Of a stretch of DNA of 64,000 nucleotides, positions 50,029 to 57,696 are shown in pieces (within the stretch, counting starts at the first letter, position 1; each line of letters opens with the position of its first letter). A model generated the notes under the pieces. It worked only from the letters and a program-made list of their open reading frames with translations, was not told the DNA's origin and made no database searches. Source of the DNA: G965240465 sp965249525 (lineage in GTDB: Bacteria > SAR324 > JACQKK01); NCBI GenBank assembly GCA_965249525.1, contig OZ252237.1, positions 1,240,001 through 1,304,000 on the forward strand, written 5' to 3'. A program made the translations under genes and the position numbers.

Positions 50029-51330
50029 TTACTCAAAGCTCAGGGTTTGGGGCACGGAGGTTGAGGTATCAGGCTCGCTGTCAGCATCATCACCATCTGC
50101 AAGCTCGCCAACCCCCAGCCGTCCATTGTTGTTGGCACCCCAGCATTTGGCAACGCCGCTGTGAAGCGCACAAGTGTGCAAATTCCCTGCTGAGATGGCA
50201 GTGACATCGTTTTCCAGCCCGTCAACCTGCACGGGAATATTGCTGGTGGTGGTGCTGGTGGCGACGCCCAGCTGACCATTGCTGTTACTCCCCCAGCACT
50301 TGGCGGCGCCCTTGTGAACCACACAAGTGTGAAATTGCCCTGCTGAGATTTTGGCATCGGCATCGACTTCCAGCAAGGCTTCATCGATAGAGTTGTCAGG
50401 GTCGGCAACGGTTTGCACCACAGCCACAGGAACCAGACTTTGAGTGATTTTGCCGTTACCCAGCCGTCCACTGCCGTTGTTCCCCCAGCACCAGGCTTTG
50501 CCCTCCACAATGGCACAAGTGTGAGAAATCCCTGCTGAGATGATGGCATTGACATCGCTAGTCAGCACGTCAACCTGCACAGGCGTCTTGCGGTTATTAT
50601 TATCTACAATACTGAAACCAACGTCAAAAGTGGTAACGGTGCCGTCACCCAGCTTGCCATTGCCATTGCTCCCCCAGCACTTGGCGACGCCATTATGAAT
50701 GGCACAAGTGTGGCTACTCCCTGCTGAGATGGCAGTGACATCGCTAGTCAGCCCTGTGACCTGCACGGGAGTAGTGTTGCTACTCACTTCTTTGCCCAGC
50801 TGACCAAATTGATTACTCCCCCAGCACTTGGCGGCGCCACCATGAATGGCACAAGTGTGAGCACCCCCTGCTGAGATGGCAGTGACCCCACTGCCCAGCG
50901 TGCTGACAGCCATGGGAGTACTGCTGTCATCGGTATTACCTCTGCCCAGCTGTCCATCGCCGCCGTACCCCCAGCACTGGGCGGCGCCTGTGCTGAGGAC
51001 GGCACAAGTGTGACCCGCCGCTGAGATGGCAGTGACCCCACTGCCCAGCGTGCTGACAGCCACAGGAAGATTGCTGTCAGTGCCGCTCTCTTTGTTGCCC
51101 AGCTGGCCGCTGGCGTTATGTCCCCAGCACCAGGCTTTGCCCTCCACCATGGCACAAGTGTGACTTTGCCCTGCTGTAATAGCACTAGCCGTTAACGGTA
51201 TGGCAGCACTGCCGCCGCCGCTGCCGCCGCCACCACCGCCCCCGCCGCAGCTGGCAAGGCTTAGCAGTACAGCCGACAACAGCAAGACAAACAGGCTTGG
51301 CGCAGCATATAATGATTTTAGATTTTTCAT
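50029..51330 (-). CDS. RCC1 seven-bladed propeller lipoprotein H
   Basis: 433 residues; ATG with AAGGAGGAG upstream. Signal MKNLKSLYAAPSLFVLLLSA with lipobox LASC; eight glycines and SGGGS. Seven blades (HTCAMVEGKAWCWG first, HTCALHSGVAKCWG last). The signal differs from A-F (MKNLK versus MKTLQ) but matches gene G, so G and H form a subfamily. The end is TLSFE. It is located between RCC1 gene G and tolB, inside the tol cluster. Its own promoter region is at 51467-51481, with three leader repeats (51371-51415). Confidence 0.9.
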   Translation of the reverse strand: MKNLKSLYAAPSLFVLLLSAVLLSLASCGGGGGGGGSGGGSAAIPLTASAITAGQSHTCAMVEGKAWCWGHNASGQLGNKESGTDSNLPVAVSTLGSGVTAISAAGHTCAVLSTGAAQCWGYGGDGQLGRGNTDDSSTPMAVSTLGSGVTAISAGGAHTCAIHGGAAKCWGSNQFGQLGKEVSSNTTPVQVTGLTSDVTAISAGSSHTCAIHNGVAKCWGSNGNGKLGDGTVTTFDVGFSIVDNNNRKTPVQVDVLTSDVNAIISAGISHTCAIVEGKAWCWGNNGSGRLGNGKITQSLVPVAVVQTVADPDNSIDEALLEVDADAKISAGQFHTCVVHKGAAKCWGSNSNGQLGVATSTTTSNIPVQVDGLENDVTAISAGNLHTCALHSGVAKCWGANNNGRLGVGELADGDDADSEPDTSTSVPQTLSFE

Positions 51331-51466
51331 GATCTCCTCCTTAGAAGTGTGAATATAGAATGCCTCACGAGCTTACAAGATAGCCTCTTACAAGATAGCT
51401 TCTTGCAAGATAGCCTGGATTTGCACCAAAAGCCAGTTTCTAATAAATTCACTTGCTTTGGTGTAA

Positions 51467-51481
51467 GTGTTATTATAGCAT
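51467..51481 (-). promoter_or_regulatory. RCC1 cassette -10 region of gene H (imperfect palindrome)
   Basis: Minus strand ATGCTATAATAACAC; TATAAT at 51472-51477. The right arm has two changes relative to the perfect palindrome. Confidence 0.65.
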
Positions 51482-51515
51482 AATATTTTTTCTTTGGCAG
51501 TCAGGACGCTGCAAG

Positions 51516-51551
51516 AAAAAAGGCTGCTGCCTGGTTACAGACAGCAGCCTT
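51516..51551 (-). terminator. Rho-independent terminator of RCC1 gene G
   Basis: Same cassette hairpin with a T-tract, 20 bp after the stop of gene G. Confidence 0.9.
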
Positions 51552-51571
51552 TATGCTAGTTGGGCGGGTTG

Positions 51572-52945
51572 TTACTCCTCAAAGCTCACGGTTTGGGGCG
51601 TGGAGGTTGAGGTATCAGCATCGCTGTCAGCATCATCACCATCTGGAAGCTCGCCAACCCCCAGCCGTCCATTGGTGTTTTCACCCCAGCATTTGAAAAC
51701 GCCGCTGTGAATGGCACAAGTGTAATTAATCCCTGCTGAGATGGCAGTGACATCGCTGTCCAGCAGAACGGCATCAGTAGGGTTGCCATCAGAGTCGGTA
51801 CCGGCAGGGGTTTGCACCACAGTCACAGGCTCATTGCTGACAAATCCAGGAGTGCTGCTTTTGGCGACGCCCAGCTGGCCGAAGGAGTTACTTCCCCAGC
51901 ACTTGGCGGCACCACCATGAATGGCACAAGTGTGAAACTCCCCTGCTGAGATGGCAGTGACACCGCTAGTCAGGTCTGTGACCTGCACAGGCGTGGTTTT
52001 GTCCTTATCAATTCCCACGACACCAACAGTGGTAGTCTCGCTGTTACCCAGCTTGCCATTTTCGTTGTTCCCCCAGCACTTGGCGGCGCCATCGTGAACG
52101 GCACAAGTGTGCTCCACCCCTGCTGAGATGGCATCGACCTTGCTAGTCAGGTCTGTGACCTGCACGGGTGTAAAGCCGCTGCTGTCGTCGTCGCCGTCGC
52201 CCAGCTGACCCTCTGTGTCATCTCCCCAGCACTTGGCGGCGCCCTTGTGAACGGCACAAGTGTGATTAGCCCCTGCTGAGATGGCAGTGACATCGCTGTT
52301 TAGCTTGTCGGCAGTGGTTCCCACAAGCACGGGTACAGTTTGATCGGCGGTAGCAGCGGTGCCCAGCCGTCCATCGGTAAATTGCCCCCAGCAATAGGCG
52401 GCCTTATTTACAATCGCACAAGTGTGCCTATCCGCTGCTGAGATGGCAGTGACAAGGTTGTTCAGCGGAGAGCTGAGAGCCCCAGGAATCTTCCTGTCAG
52501 GGCTGGCGGTGAAACCCAGCCGTCCATTGCTGCCGAACCCCCAGCACCAGGCGGCGTCATCTACAATCGCACAAGTGTGCCTCTCCCCTGCTGAGATGGC
52601 AGTGACCCCGCTGTCCAGATTTGTGACCTTCTTGGGAGTACTGCTGTCAACGGCACCACCGATGCCCAGCCGTCCACTGCCGTTGTTCCCCCAGCACTGG
52701 GCGGCAAGTACCTCAGCTTCACCCTCGGCAGCAGTATTGTGAATGGCACAAGTGTGCTTCTCCCCTGCTGAGATAGTAGTACCACTTATTATGGGAGTGT
52801 CGTCGCCGCCGTTGCCGGGGTCAGCGACGACGCCGCCGTTGCCACCACCGCCGCCACCGCCGCAGCCGGCAAGGCTTAGCAGGGCAACCGAAAACAGCAG
52901 AACAAACATGTTCGGTGTAGTATATAATGATTTTAGATTTTTCAT
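51572..52945 (-). CDS. RCC1 seven-bladed propeller lipoprotein G
   Basis: 457 residues; ATG with AAGGAGA upstream. Signal MKNLKSLYTTPNMFVLLFSV with lipobox LAGC, seven glycines, and an NGG/VVADPGNG linker. Seven blades; the first carries a long loop (NTAAEGEAEVLAAQCWG) shared with B and C, and the last begins YTCAIHSGVFKCWG. The end is SFEE. It directly follows tolA on the same strand (198 bp apart) and is followed by gene H. Confidence 0.9.
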   Translation of the reverse strand: MKNLKSLYTTPNMFVLLFSVALLSLAGCGGGGGGGNGGVVADPGNGGDDTPIISGTTISAGEKHTCAIHNTAAEGEAEVLAAQCWGNNGSGRLGIGGAVDSSTPKKVTNLDSGVTAISAGERHTCAIVDDAAWCWGFGSNGRLGFTASPDRKIPGALSSPLNNLVTAISAADRHTCAIVNKAAYCWGQFTDGRLGTAATADQTVPVLVGTTADKLNSDVTAISAGANHTCAVHKGAAKCWGDDTEGQLGDGDDDSSGFTPVQVTDLTSKVDAISAGVEHTCAVHDGAAKCWGNNENGKLGNSETTTVGVVGIDKDKTTPVQVTDLTSGVTAISAGEFHTCAIHGGAAKCWGSNSFGQLGVAKSSTPGFVSNEPVTVVQTPAGTDSDGNPTDAVLLDSDVTAISAGINYTCAIHSGVFKCWGENTNGRLGVGELPDGDDADSDADTSTSTPQTVSFEE

Positions 52946-52985
52946 GATCTTCTCCTTAGAAGTTTGAATATAAAATGCCTCACGG

Positions 52986-53030
52986 GTTTACAAAACAGCC
53001 TCTTACAAGATAGCCTCTTACAAGATAGCC
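52986..53030 (-). repeat. 15-bp leader repeats of gene G (3 copies)
   Basis: Three tandem copies of the leader unit (GGCTATCTTGTAAGA on the minus strand; the third diverged to GGCTGTTTTGTAAAC), against two copies in the plus-strand cassettes. Confidence 0.85.
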
Positions 53031-53081
53031 TGGATTTGCACCAAAAGCCAGTTTCTAATAAATTCACTTGCTTTGGTGTAA

Positions 53082-53096
53082 GTGTTATTATAGCAT
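53082..53096 (-). promoter_or_regulatory. RCC1 cassette -10 region of gene G (imperfect palindrome)
   Basis: Minus strand ATGCTATAATAACAC with TATAAT at 53087-53092, 50 bp after the tolA stop. No terminator precedes it, so tolA transcripts may continue into gene G. Confidence 0.65.
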
Positions 53097-53143
53097 ACTT
53101 TTGTGCAAGTGCTATGATAATCTGTCAGATAAATCTTGTGGTT

Positions 53144-53794
53144 TTAAGGGGTGCATGTCCATACCAGCACCGCCGACTTGGCGGAAAATTGCCTTGGCAG
53201 CGGAGGAAAGGAGGTGTTGTGGATACGCGCCAGACAAACCAGTTGATCAAAGCGTTGATTGCCACTGGAGGAAGTGAGCGCAATTTCTTGCTTGCTGCCA
53301 TCACCAGCCAGCCGCAATCGTACCACTGCGCGTAATTGGGGTGAAAATTTGGCAGGGAAGTCATAATTGTCCCGCACCCGCTGACCAATGTCCTCCAAGT
53401 ACAGCCGCCAAGCCAGTACTGCCGCCTTATCTCTTTCCCGCTTACTATTCTCCAGCTTAAACGCAGCCACTGATGCATTTACTCTCCCCAGCGAAGCCTG
53501 GGGCAAAGTAGCAGGCCGCAACACCTTGGGCAACGGAGGAGCATCCTCAGACAACGGAGGAGCATCCTCAGACAACGGCACTGTGGCTGAGGGCTGCGAG
53601 GACAAGGCAGCAACTACCCCCGCTTGCACTGGCAGCAAATGCACAGGAACTGCTACCAACTGCACCTCATAAGCCTGTTTTATCTCAGGCGGCGCAGTCG
53701 CAGGCCAAACCGCCAAACCCACTAATAACAAGCCATGCAGCAATATAGAGGCTATGAAGGCTTTTGCCATGCCCGCTTGTTTTTTTACTTCCAT
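53144..53794 (-). CDS. tolA: TolA-like energy-transducing protein
   Basis: 216 residues, short for TolA (often 350-420). One N-terminal membrane anchor (AFIASILLHGLLLVGLAV) with the SxxxH motif (SILLH) that contacts TolQR, a brief Pro/Ala linker in place of the usual long helical domain, and a C-terminal TolA/TonB domain (WRLYLEDIGQRVRDNYDFP...VRLRLAGDGSKQEIALTSSSG). A TonB paralogue is possible, but the position after tolQ and tolR supports TolA. The linker holds a 21-bp tandem repeat encoding SEDAPPL twice. The stop lies upstream of RCC1 gene G rather than tolB. Confidence 0.85.
   Translation of the reverse strand: MEVKKQAGMAKAFIASILLHGLLLVGLAVWPATAPPEIKQAYEVQLVAVPVHLLPVQAGVVAALSSQPSATVPLSEDAPPLSEDAPPLPKVLRPATLPQASLGRVNASVAAFKLENSKRERDKAAVLAWRLYLEDIGQRVRDNYDFPAKFSPQLRAVVRLRLAGDGSKQEIALTSSSGNQRFDQLVCLARIHNTSFPPLPRQFSAKSAVLVWTCTP
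53531..53572. repeat. 21-bp tandem repeat, 2 copies, inside tolA
   Basis: CAACGGAGGAGCATCCTCAG plus A, twice; in frame, duplicating seven residues of the linker. Confidence 0.9.
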
Positions 53795-53804
53795 ATGCTT
53801 GAAC

Positions 53805-53851
53805 TAAAAACCCCTTGCCCTAAAAACCCCTTGCCCTAAAACTCCTTGCCC
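53805..53851. repeat. 16-bp tandem repeat, 3 copies, between tolR and tolA
   Basis: TAAAAACCCCTTGCCC twice, then a 15-bp variant TAAAACTCCTTGCCC. It occupies most of the 79-bp intergenic gap. Confidence 0.92.
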
Positions 53852-53873
53852 TAAGAACCCATACCCGCACCTT

Positions 53874-54311
53874 CTATGGCTGTTCAATCACCAACCCCAC
53901 CTGTTTCACTTGCAAACGGCGCAATTCAGCCATCACCTGCAATACCCTGCCGTAAGACAAGCGCGCATCCGCCCGCAGCAATGCAGGAGAATCAGGATTA
54001 GCCAGCCGCCAAAGACGCACCTGGCTGCGAAATGACTGCCTGGTAGCAGCATGGTTGAATGTCCCCAGGGTTTCCCTGTTCAAAGCCACCTCCCCCACCT
54101 GATTGATACTCACCACCAAGCTCTGCCCCTTCCCAGACCCAGCAGGAATATCCGCCTGCGGCAGCTGCACCTGTAATGAATACGCCACCACAGGTGCCGT
54201 AATCATAAAAATCACCAACAGCACCAACAGCACATCCACCAACGGCACAATGTTAATCTCTGCCACTTCCCCTGTAGATAACGACCTGCTGCGCCAACGA
54301 CTCATCATCAA
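53874..54311 (-). CDS. tolR: Tol-Pal system protein TolR
   Basis: 145 residues. Single N-terminal membrane helix with the stator motif INIVPLVDVLLVLLVIFMITAP, in which the Asp is the proton-transfer residue. The ExbD/TolR periplasmic domain follows (QVQLPQADIPA...LLRADARLSYGRVLQVMAELR...GLVIEQP). The start overlaps the tolQ stop by 4 bp. Together with TolQ it energises TolA for outer-membrane constriction. Confidence 0.93.
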   Translation of the reverse strand: MMMSRWRSRSLSTGEVAEINIVPLVDVLLVLLVIFMITAPVVAYSLQVQLPQADIPAGSGKGQSLVVSINQVGEVALNRETLGTFNHAATRQSFRSQVRLWRLANPDSPALLRADARLSYGRVLQVMAELRRLQVKQVGLVIEQP

Positions 54312-54985
54312 TTTCCCCGTTCTATTCTATTCAAGGCACGCAAAACAAAGTTTTGCATGGTCTCCTGATGCCGATGCAGCATCCCCTGATACACATTGTA
54401 CGCCACCAATGAGGGAACCGCAGTAAACAGTCCCGCCGCCGTCGCCGCCAGCGCCTCGGATATCCCAGGCGCCACCACCGATAAACTCACCTCTCCCGAA
54501 CGACCAATAGAGGTAAATGCACGCATTACTCCCAATACTGTCCCCAACAACCCTACATAAGGCGATGCACTGGCCGTTAACGCCAAAAAACCCATTCCCC
54601 TGCGCAAGCGCTGAACCTCTGTGGCAATAGCGCACTCCATCTCTCGCATTAAGCACTCCGCCCTGCGTTCTGACTTCGCATGCGCCATATGATGCAGCTT
54701 ACTTAATTCACGCATTCCCGCAACATATACCGTCGCCAACGGCGCCGTAGATTTGCTGGCATCTTGCAAAAATTTGCTGTGATGCAGTTTGGAGGTCTCC
54801 CTGGGCAAATTTGCCAAAGCCTGTAAACGACGTTCAAAGATGCGATTCCCACGTGACGCATCCCAAAATCGCCAATTGCTGGCAAATATCCACGCCCAAC
54901 TGCAAATACTGACCCCCCCCAATACCAACAACACCAAGAAGCCCGTAGAATTCTGCAGCAAACTGCCCACAATCACATCCCACAT
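54308..54985 (-). CDS. tolQ: Tol-Pal system protein TolQ
   Basis: 225 residues with three membrane helices. MotA/TolQ/ExbB core: GFLALTASASPYVGLLGTVLGVMRAF and VAPGISEALAATAAGLFTAVPSLVAYN. The start at 54985 has AGGAGA about 8 nt upstream. It lies 85 bp after the first pal-like gene. It is distinct from the MotA/ExbB-like gene at 10402-11610, which has a long tail. Confidence 0.93.
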   Translation of the reverse strand: MWDVIVGSLLQNSTGFLVLLVLGGVSICSWAWIFASNWRFWDASRGNRIFERRLQALANLPRETSKLHHSKFLQDASKSTAPLATVYVAGMRELSKLHHMAHAKSERRAECLMREMECAIATEVQRLRRGMGFLALTASASPYVGLLGTVLGVMRAFTSIGRSGEVSLSVVAPGISEALAATAAGLFTAVPSLVAYNVYQGMLHRHQETMQNFVLRALNRIERGN

Positions 54986-55070
54986 AATCTGCTTCTCCTG
55001 ATTCTGCCCCTCTCAAACTACTCCTTGCCCATCTCGCCCAAGCTTTAGATACGCATTGCTAAGGTTTGGC

Positions 55071-55658
55071 TTACTCTTCTTTAATCTCCACCCGTCGATT
55101 CTGACTCCAAGCCTCCTCATTGGAAGCACGAACCAACGGACGCTCCTCTCCAAAACTCACCGTACGTATGCGGCTTCTTGAAATGCCACGCTCCAACAAA
55201 ACACGCACCACCGCACTGGCACGCCGACTGCCCAATGCTAAATTGTACGCATTGGTTCCCCGTTCATCCGCATGCCCCACCACCAGCAATTGCACAGACT
55301 CATTATCCAACAAGTGTTCTGTCGTCAATGACAACACCTCCACCGCATCTGGGCGAATATCGGATTTATCAAAGTCAAATCGTATATGCGGGTAATTCCC
55401 TTCTCGTATCGCTTGGGAAATTTGCTCTGGAGTACTGCTATCTGCAAGCTGTCTCCCTAGATCATCACCTACAGCAACCGCATCCTGCAGAGATGATGCA
55501 TTGTCAATAGCCCTGCAACCTGCCATCCACAACCCCATTCCCACAGCCAACACCACCAAAACAAAAGACGTCCTGCAACTCCATGCACCCCGCCAACCCC
55601 CTAAGCAGACATTCCACCGTTGATTTTTAAGCACTTTATTGAGCACCTTATTCAGCAT
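55071..55658 (-). CDS. pal: Pal-like OmpA-domain lipoprotein 1
   Basis: About 195 residues from ATG 55658; GTG codons in the repeats are alternatives. A basic lead region, a hydrophobic stretch with lipobox MAGC, then the OmpA domain: HIRFDFDKSDIRPDAVEVLS, LLVVGHADERGTNAYNLALGSRRASAV and RTVSFGEERP, the peptidoglycan-binding core of Pal. Adjacent to tolQ, it is the best candidate for the functional Pal, though the other two copies cannot be excluded. Leader and flanks are duplicated around copy 2. Confidence 0.85.
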   Translation of the reverse strand: MLNKVLNKVLKNQRWNVCLGGWRGAWSCRTSFVLVVLAVGMGLWMAGCRAIDNASSLQDAVAVGDDLGRQLADSSTPEQISQAIREGNYPHIRFDFDKSDIRPDAVEVLSLTTEHLLDNESVQLLVVGHADERGTNAYNLALGSRRASAVVRVLLERGISRSRIRTVSFGEERPLVRASNEEAWSQNRRVEIKEE

Positions 55659-55664
55659 TATATT
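55629..55664. repeat. 12-bp repeats at the start of pal copy 1 (3 units)
   Basis: Units AAGCACTTTATT, GAGCACCTTATT and CAGCATTATATT (plus strand). The homologous position in pal copy 2 has eleven units. Confidence 0.9.
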
Positions 55665-55731
55665 CAATCGCAGCCTTATTTTTTTGCTTTAAGCATCCAG
55701 CTGCATGAAAACATACACCTTGCCAGCAGAT

Positions 55732-55773
55732 GATGCACAAAACACGATGCACAAAACACGATGCACAAAACAC
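55732..55773. repeat. 14-bp tandem repeat, 3 copies, upstream of pal copy 1
   Basis: GATGCACAAAACAC three times. The matching region upstream of copy 2 (56602-56629) has two. Confidence 0.92.
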
Positions 55774-55803
55774 ACTGCAATCATCATCTTATCCCCTATC
55801 ACC

Positions 55804-55845
55804 ACAATTGTTTATTGACAATTGTGTATTGACAATTGTGTATTG
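55804..55845. repeat. 14-bp tandem repeat, 3 copies, after pal copy 2
   Basis: CAATTGTKTATTGA in tandem; each unit contains the palindrome CAATTG. The equivalent stretch after pal copy 3 has four units. Confidence 0.92.
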
Positions 55846-55855
55846 ACAACGAGAA

Positions 55856-56419
55856 TTATCTCACACTAAACACAACTCGACGATTGCTACTCCAAGCAGC
55901 AAGCGTACTGTCTAATTCCAGAGGTTGATCCTCTCCAAAGCTATCCGTGCGAATGCGATTGCTAGGCAGTCCTTGTGATACCATGGCATCTCGCACCGCA
56001 CTGGCACGCCGATTGCCCAAGGCTAAATTGTAATCATTGGTTCCCCGTTCATCCGCATGCCCCACCACCAGCAATTGCACAGACTCATTATCCAACAAGT
56101 GTTCTGTCATCAATGACAACACCTCCACCGCATCTGGGCGAATATCGGATCTATCAAAGTCAAATCGTATATGCGGGTAATTCCCTTCTCGTATCGCTTG
56201 GGAAATTTGCTCTGAAGTACCGCTGTCTGCAAGCTCATCACTTGTAGCAACCGCAGCCTGCAGAGATGATGCATTGTCAGCAACCTGGCAACCTGCCACC
56301 CACAACCCCATCCCCGTAACCAACACCACCAAAACAAAAGGCGTCCTGCAACTCCATGCAGCCCGCCAACCCCCTAAGCAAACATTCCACCGTTGATTTT
56401 TAAGCATTTTATTGATCAT
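55856..56419 (-). CDS. Pal-like OmpA-domain lipoprotein 2 (chimeric)
   Basis: About 187 residues from ATG 56419, chosen because GAGGAG lies 9 nt upstream; other in-frame ATGs occur in the 12-bp repeats. Lipobox VAGC. The first 145 or so residues match copy 1 nearly word for word (NYPHIRFDFDRSDIRPDAVE, GHADERGTNDYNLALG), but the last 50 (RDAMVSQGLPSNRIRT, LAAWSSNRRVVF) match copy 3. The 3' flank is also that of copy 3. The gene therefore looks like a recombinant of its two neighbours. It may bind peptidoglycan like Pal. Confidence 0.82.
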   Translation of the reverse strand: MINKMLKNQRWNVCLGGWRAAWSCRTPFVLVVLVTGMGLWVAGCQVADNASSLQAAVATSDELADSGTSEQISQAIREGNYPHIRFDFDRSDIRPDAVEVLSLMTEHLLDNESVQLLVVGHADERGTNDYNLALGNRRASAVRDAMVSQGLPSNRIRTDSFGEDQPLELDSTLAAWSSNRRVVFSVR

Positions 56420-56534
56420 TTTATTCAGCTCCTCATTCAGCATTATATTCAGCATTATATTGCAGTACCTTATTCAGTACCTTATTCAGTGCCTTATTCA
56501 GCACCTTATTCAACATTGTATTCAGCATTATATT
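56402..56534. repeat. 12-bp tandem repeat, 11 units, at the start of pal copy 2
   Basis: Units such as CAGCATTATATT and CAGTACCTTATT, with one extra G at 56462 that shifts the phase. On the minus strand the units give AATATAATGCTG or AATAAGGTACTG, so several contain ATG or GTG codons. They form part of the leader and the first residues (N-x-M-L pattern). Confidence 0.93.
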
Positions 56535-56660
56535 CAATCGCAACCTTATTTTTTTGCTTTAAGCATCCAGCTGCATGAAAACATACACCTTGCCAGCAGA
56601 TAATGCACAAAACACGATGCACAAAACACACTGCAATCATCATCTTACCCCCTATCACCA

Positions 56661-56716
56661 CAATTGTGTATTGACAATTGTGTATTGACAATTGTGTATT
56701 GACAATTGTGTATTGA
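56661..56716. repeat. 14-bp tandem repeat, 4 copies, after pal copy 3
   Basis: CAATTGTGTATTGA four times, homologous to the three copies at 55804-55845. Confidence 0.92.
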
Positions 56717-56725
56717 CAACGAGAA

Positions 56726-57577
56726 TTATCTCACCCTAAACACAACCCGACGATTGCTACTCCAAGCAGCAAGCGTACCGCCTAATTCCACAGGACGCTC
56801 CTCTCCAAAGCTCACCGTGCGAATGCGATTGCTAGGCAGCCCTTTTGATATCATGGCATCTCGCACCAGGCGGGCGCGACGATGACCCAAGGCTAAATTG
56901 TAATCATTGCTTCCCCGTTCATCAGAATGTCCTTCCAAGGTTACTCGCAAATTGCTGTTCTTGAGCAATTTTTTTACATTCTTGGTGATGTTACGAGAAG
57001 ATTTAGCTCTAACCACTGCGCTGTCAACCTCAAAAAACACAGGAACATAACCCCGTGTGCCATAATCGCCAGGCCTGCTGGCTGGGCCTCTCACTGCTCT
57101 GACAGACCCAGGCGCCGCCGCTGCAGACAGTTCTACAATCACCAAGGATGCCTGCAGCAATGGATCTATCCAGCCTTCAGGAAAATTTGGCGACTTAATC
57201 AACAGTGCTTTGCGCATGGTCTCTGCATTGAAAAATCGCTGAGCGGACAACCCCTGCGCTTGAACAACAATGCTGTCATCTGCCCCATCTTCCCGCAGAC
57301 GGTTCAGTGCATTTTCACTCACCTCCAAATAGGCATTTTGCAAATCCGGTGTTTGATTACTGAGATCAAGCGGCGGGGGCAAATCTTTATCCCCTTGAAG
57401 CCTTGATTCCTCAGTCGCATCCGCTACTGCCCCACCTGTTGGCGCACACCCATACATCAACAGCACCAACAATAACAAACCCCAAAACCCTAAGCCCAGC
57501 GCTTGTCGTATGGCAGCAAGTATTCTGCTGTTGCTTGCATTCAAATGAAAAGTGGACTGCAATATTTCTAACTGCAT
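56726..57577 (-). CDS. OmpA-domain lipoprotein 3
   Basis: 283 residues. N-terminal hydrophobic segment with lipobox-like MYGC, an unassigned middle region of about 130 residues (ENALNRLREDGADDSIVVQAQ..., NAETMRKALLIKSPNFPEGW), and a C-terminal OmpA domain (YVPVFFEVDSAVVRAKSS, LRVTLEGHSDERGSNDYNLALGHRRARLVRDAM). It is larger than Pal and the first gene of the run pal3-pal2-pal1-tolQ-tolR-tolA. It probably anchors to peptidoglycan. Its 3' third served as donor or recipient for copy 2. Confidence 0.8.
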   Translation of the reverse strand: MQLEILQSTFHLNASNSRILAAIRQALGLGFWGLLLLVLLMYGCAPTGGAVADATEESRLQGDKDLPPPLDLSNQTPDLQNAYLEVSENALNRLREDGADDSIVVQAQGLSAQRFFNAETMRKALLIKSPNFPEGWIDPLLQASLVIVELSAAAAPGSVRAVRGPASRPGDYGTRGYVPVFFEVDSAVVRAKSSRNITKNVKKLLKNSNLRVTLEGHSDERGSNDYNLALGHRRARLVRDAMISKGLPSNRIRTVSFGEERPVELGGTLAAWSSNRRVVFRVR

Positions 57578-57696
57578 GCTTTTTATTCCCTTATCGTCCT
57601 GTATTTTCTATGTGAATTTTAGCGTATTTGTCAAGCCATTCTTTGTTATCGTACACTTCAAGCCGTTGCCCGTTCCATCGTCCCCAGGTCCCACCC

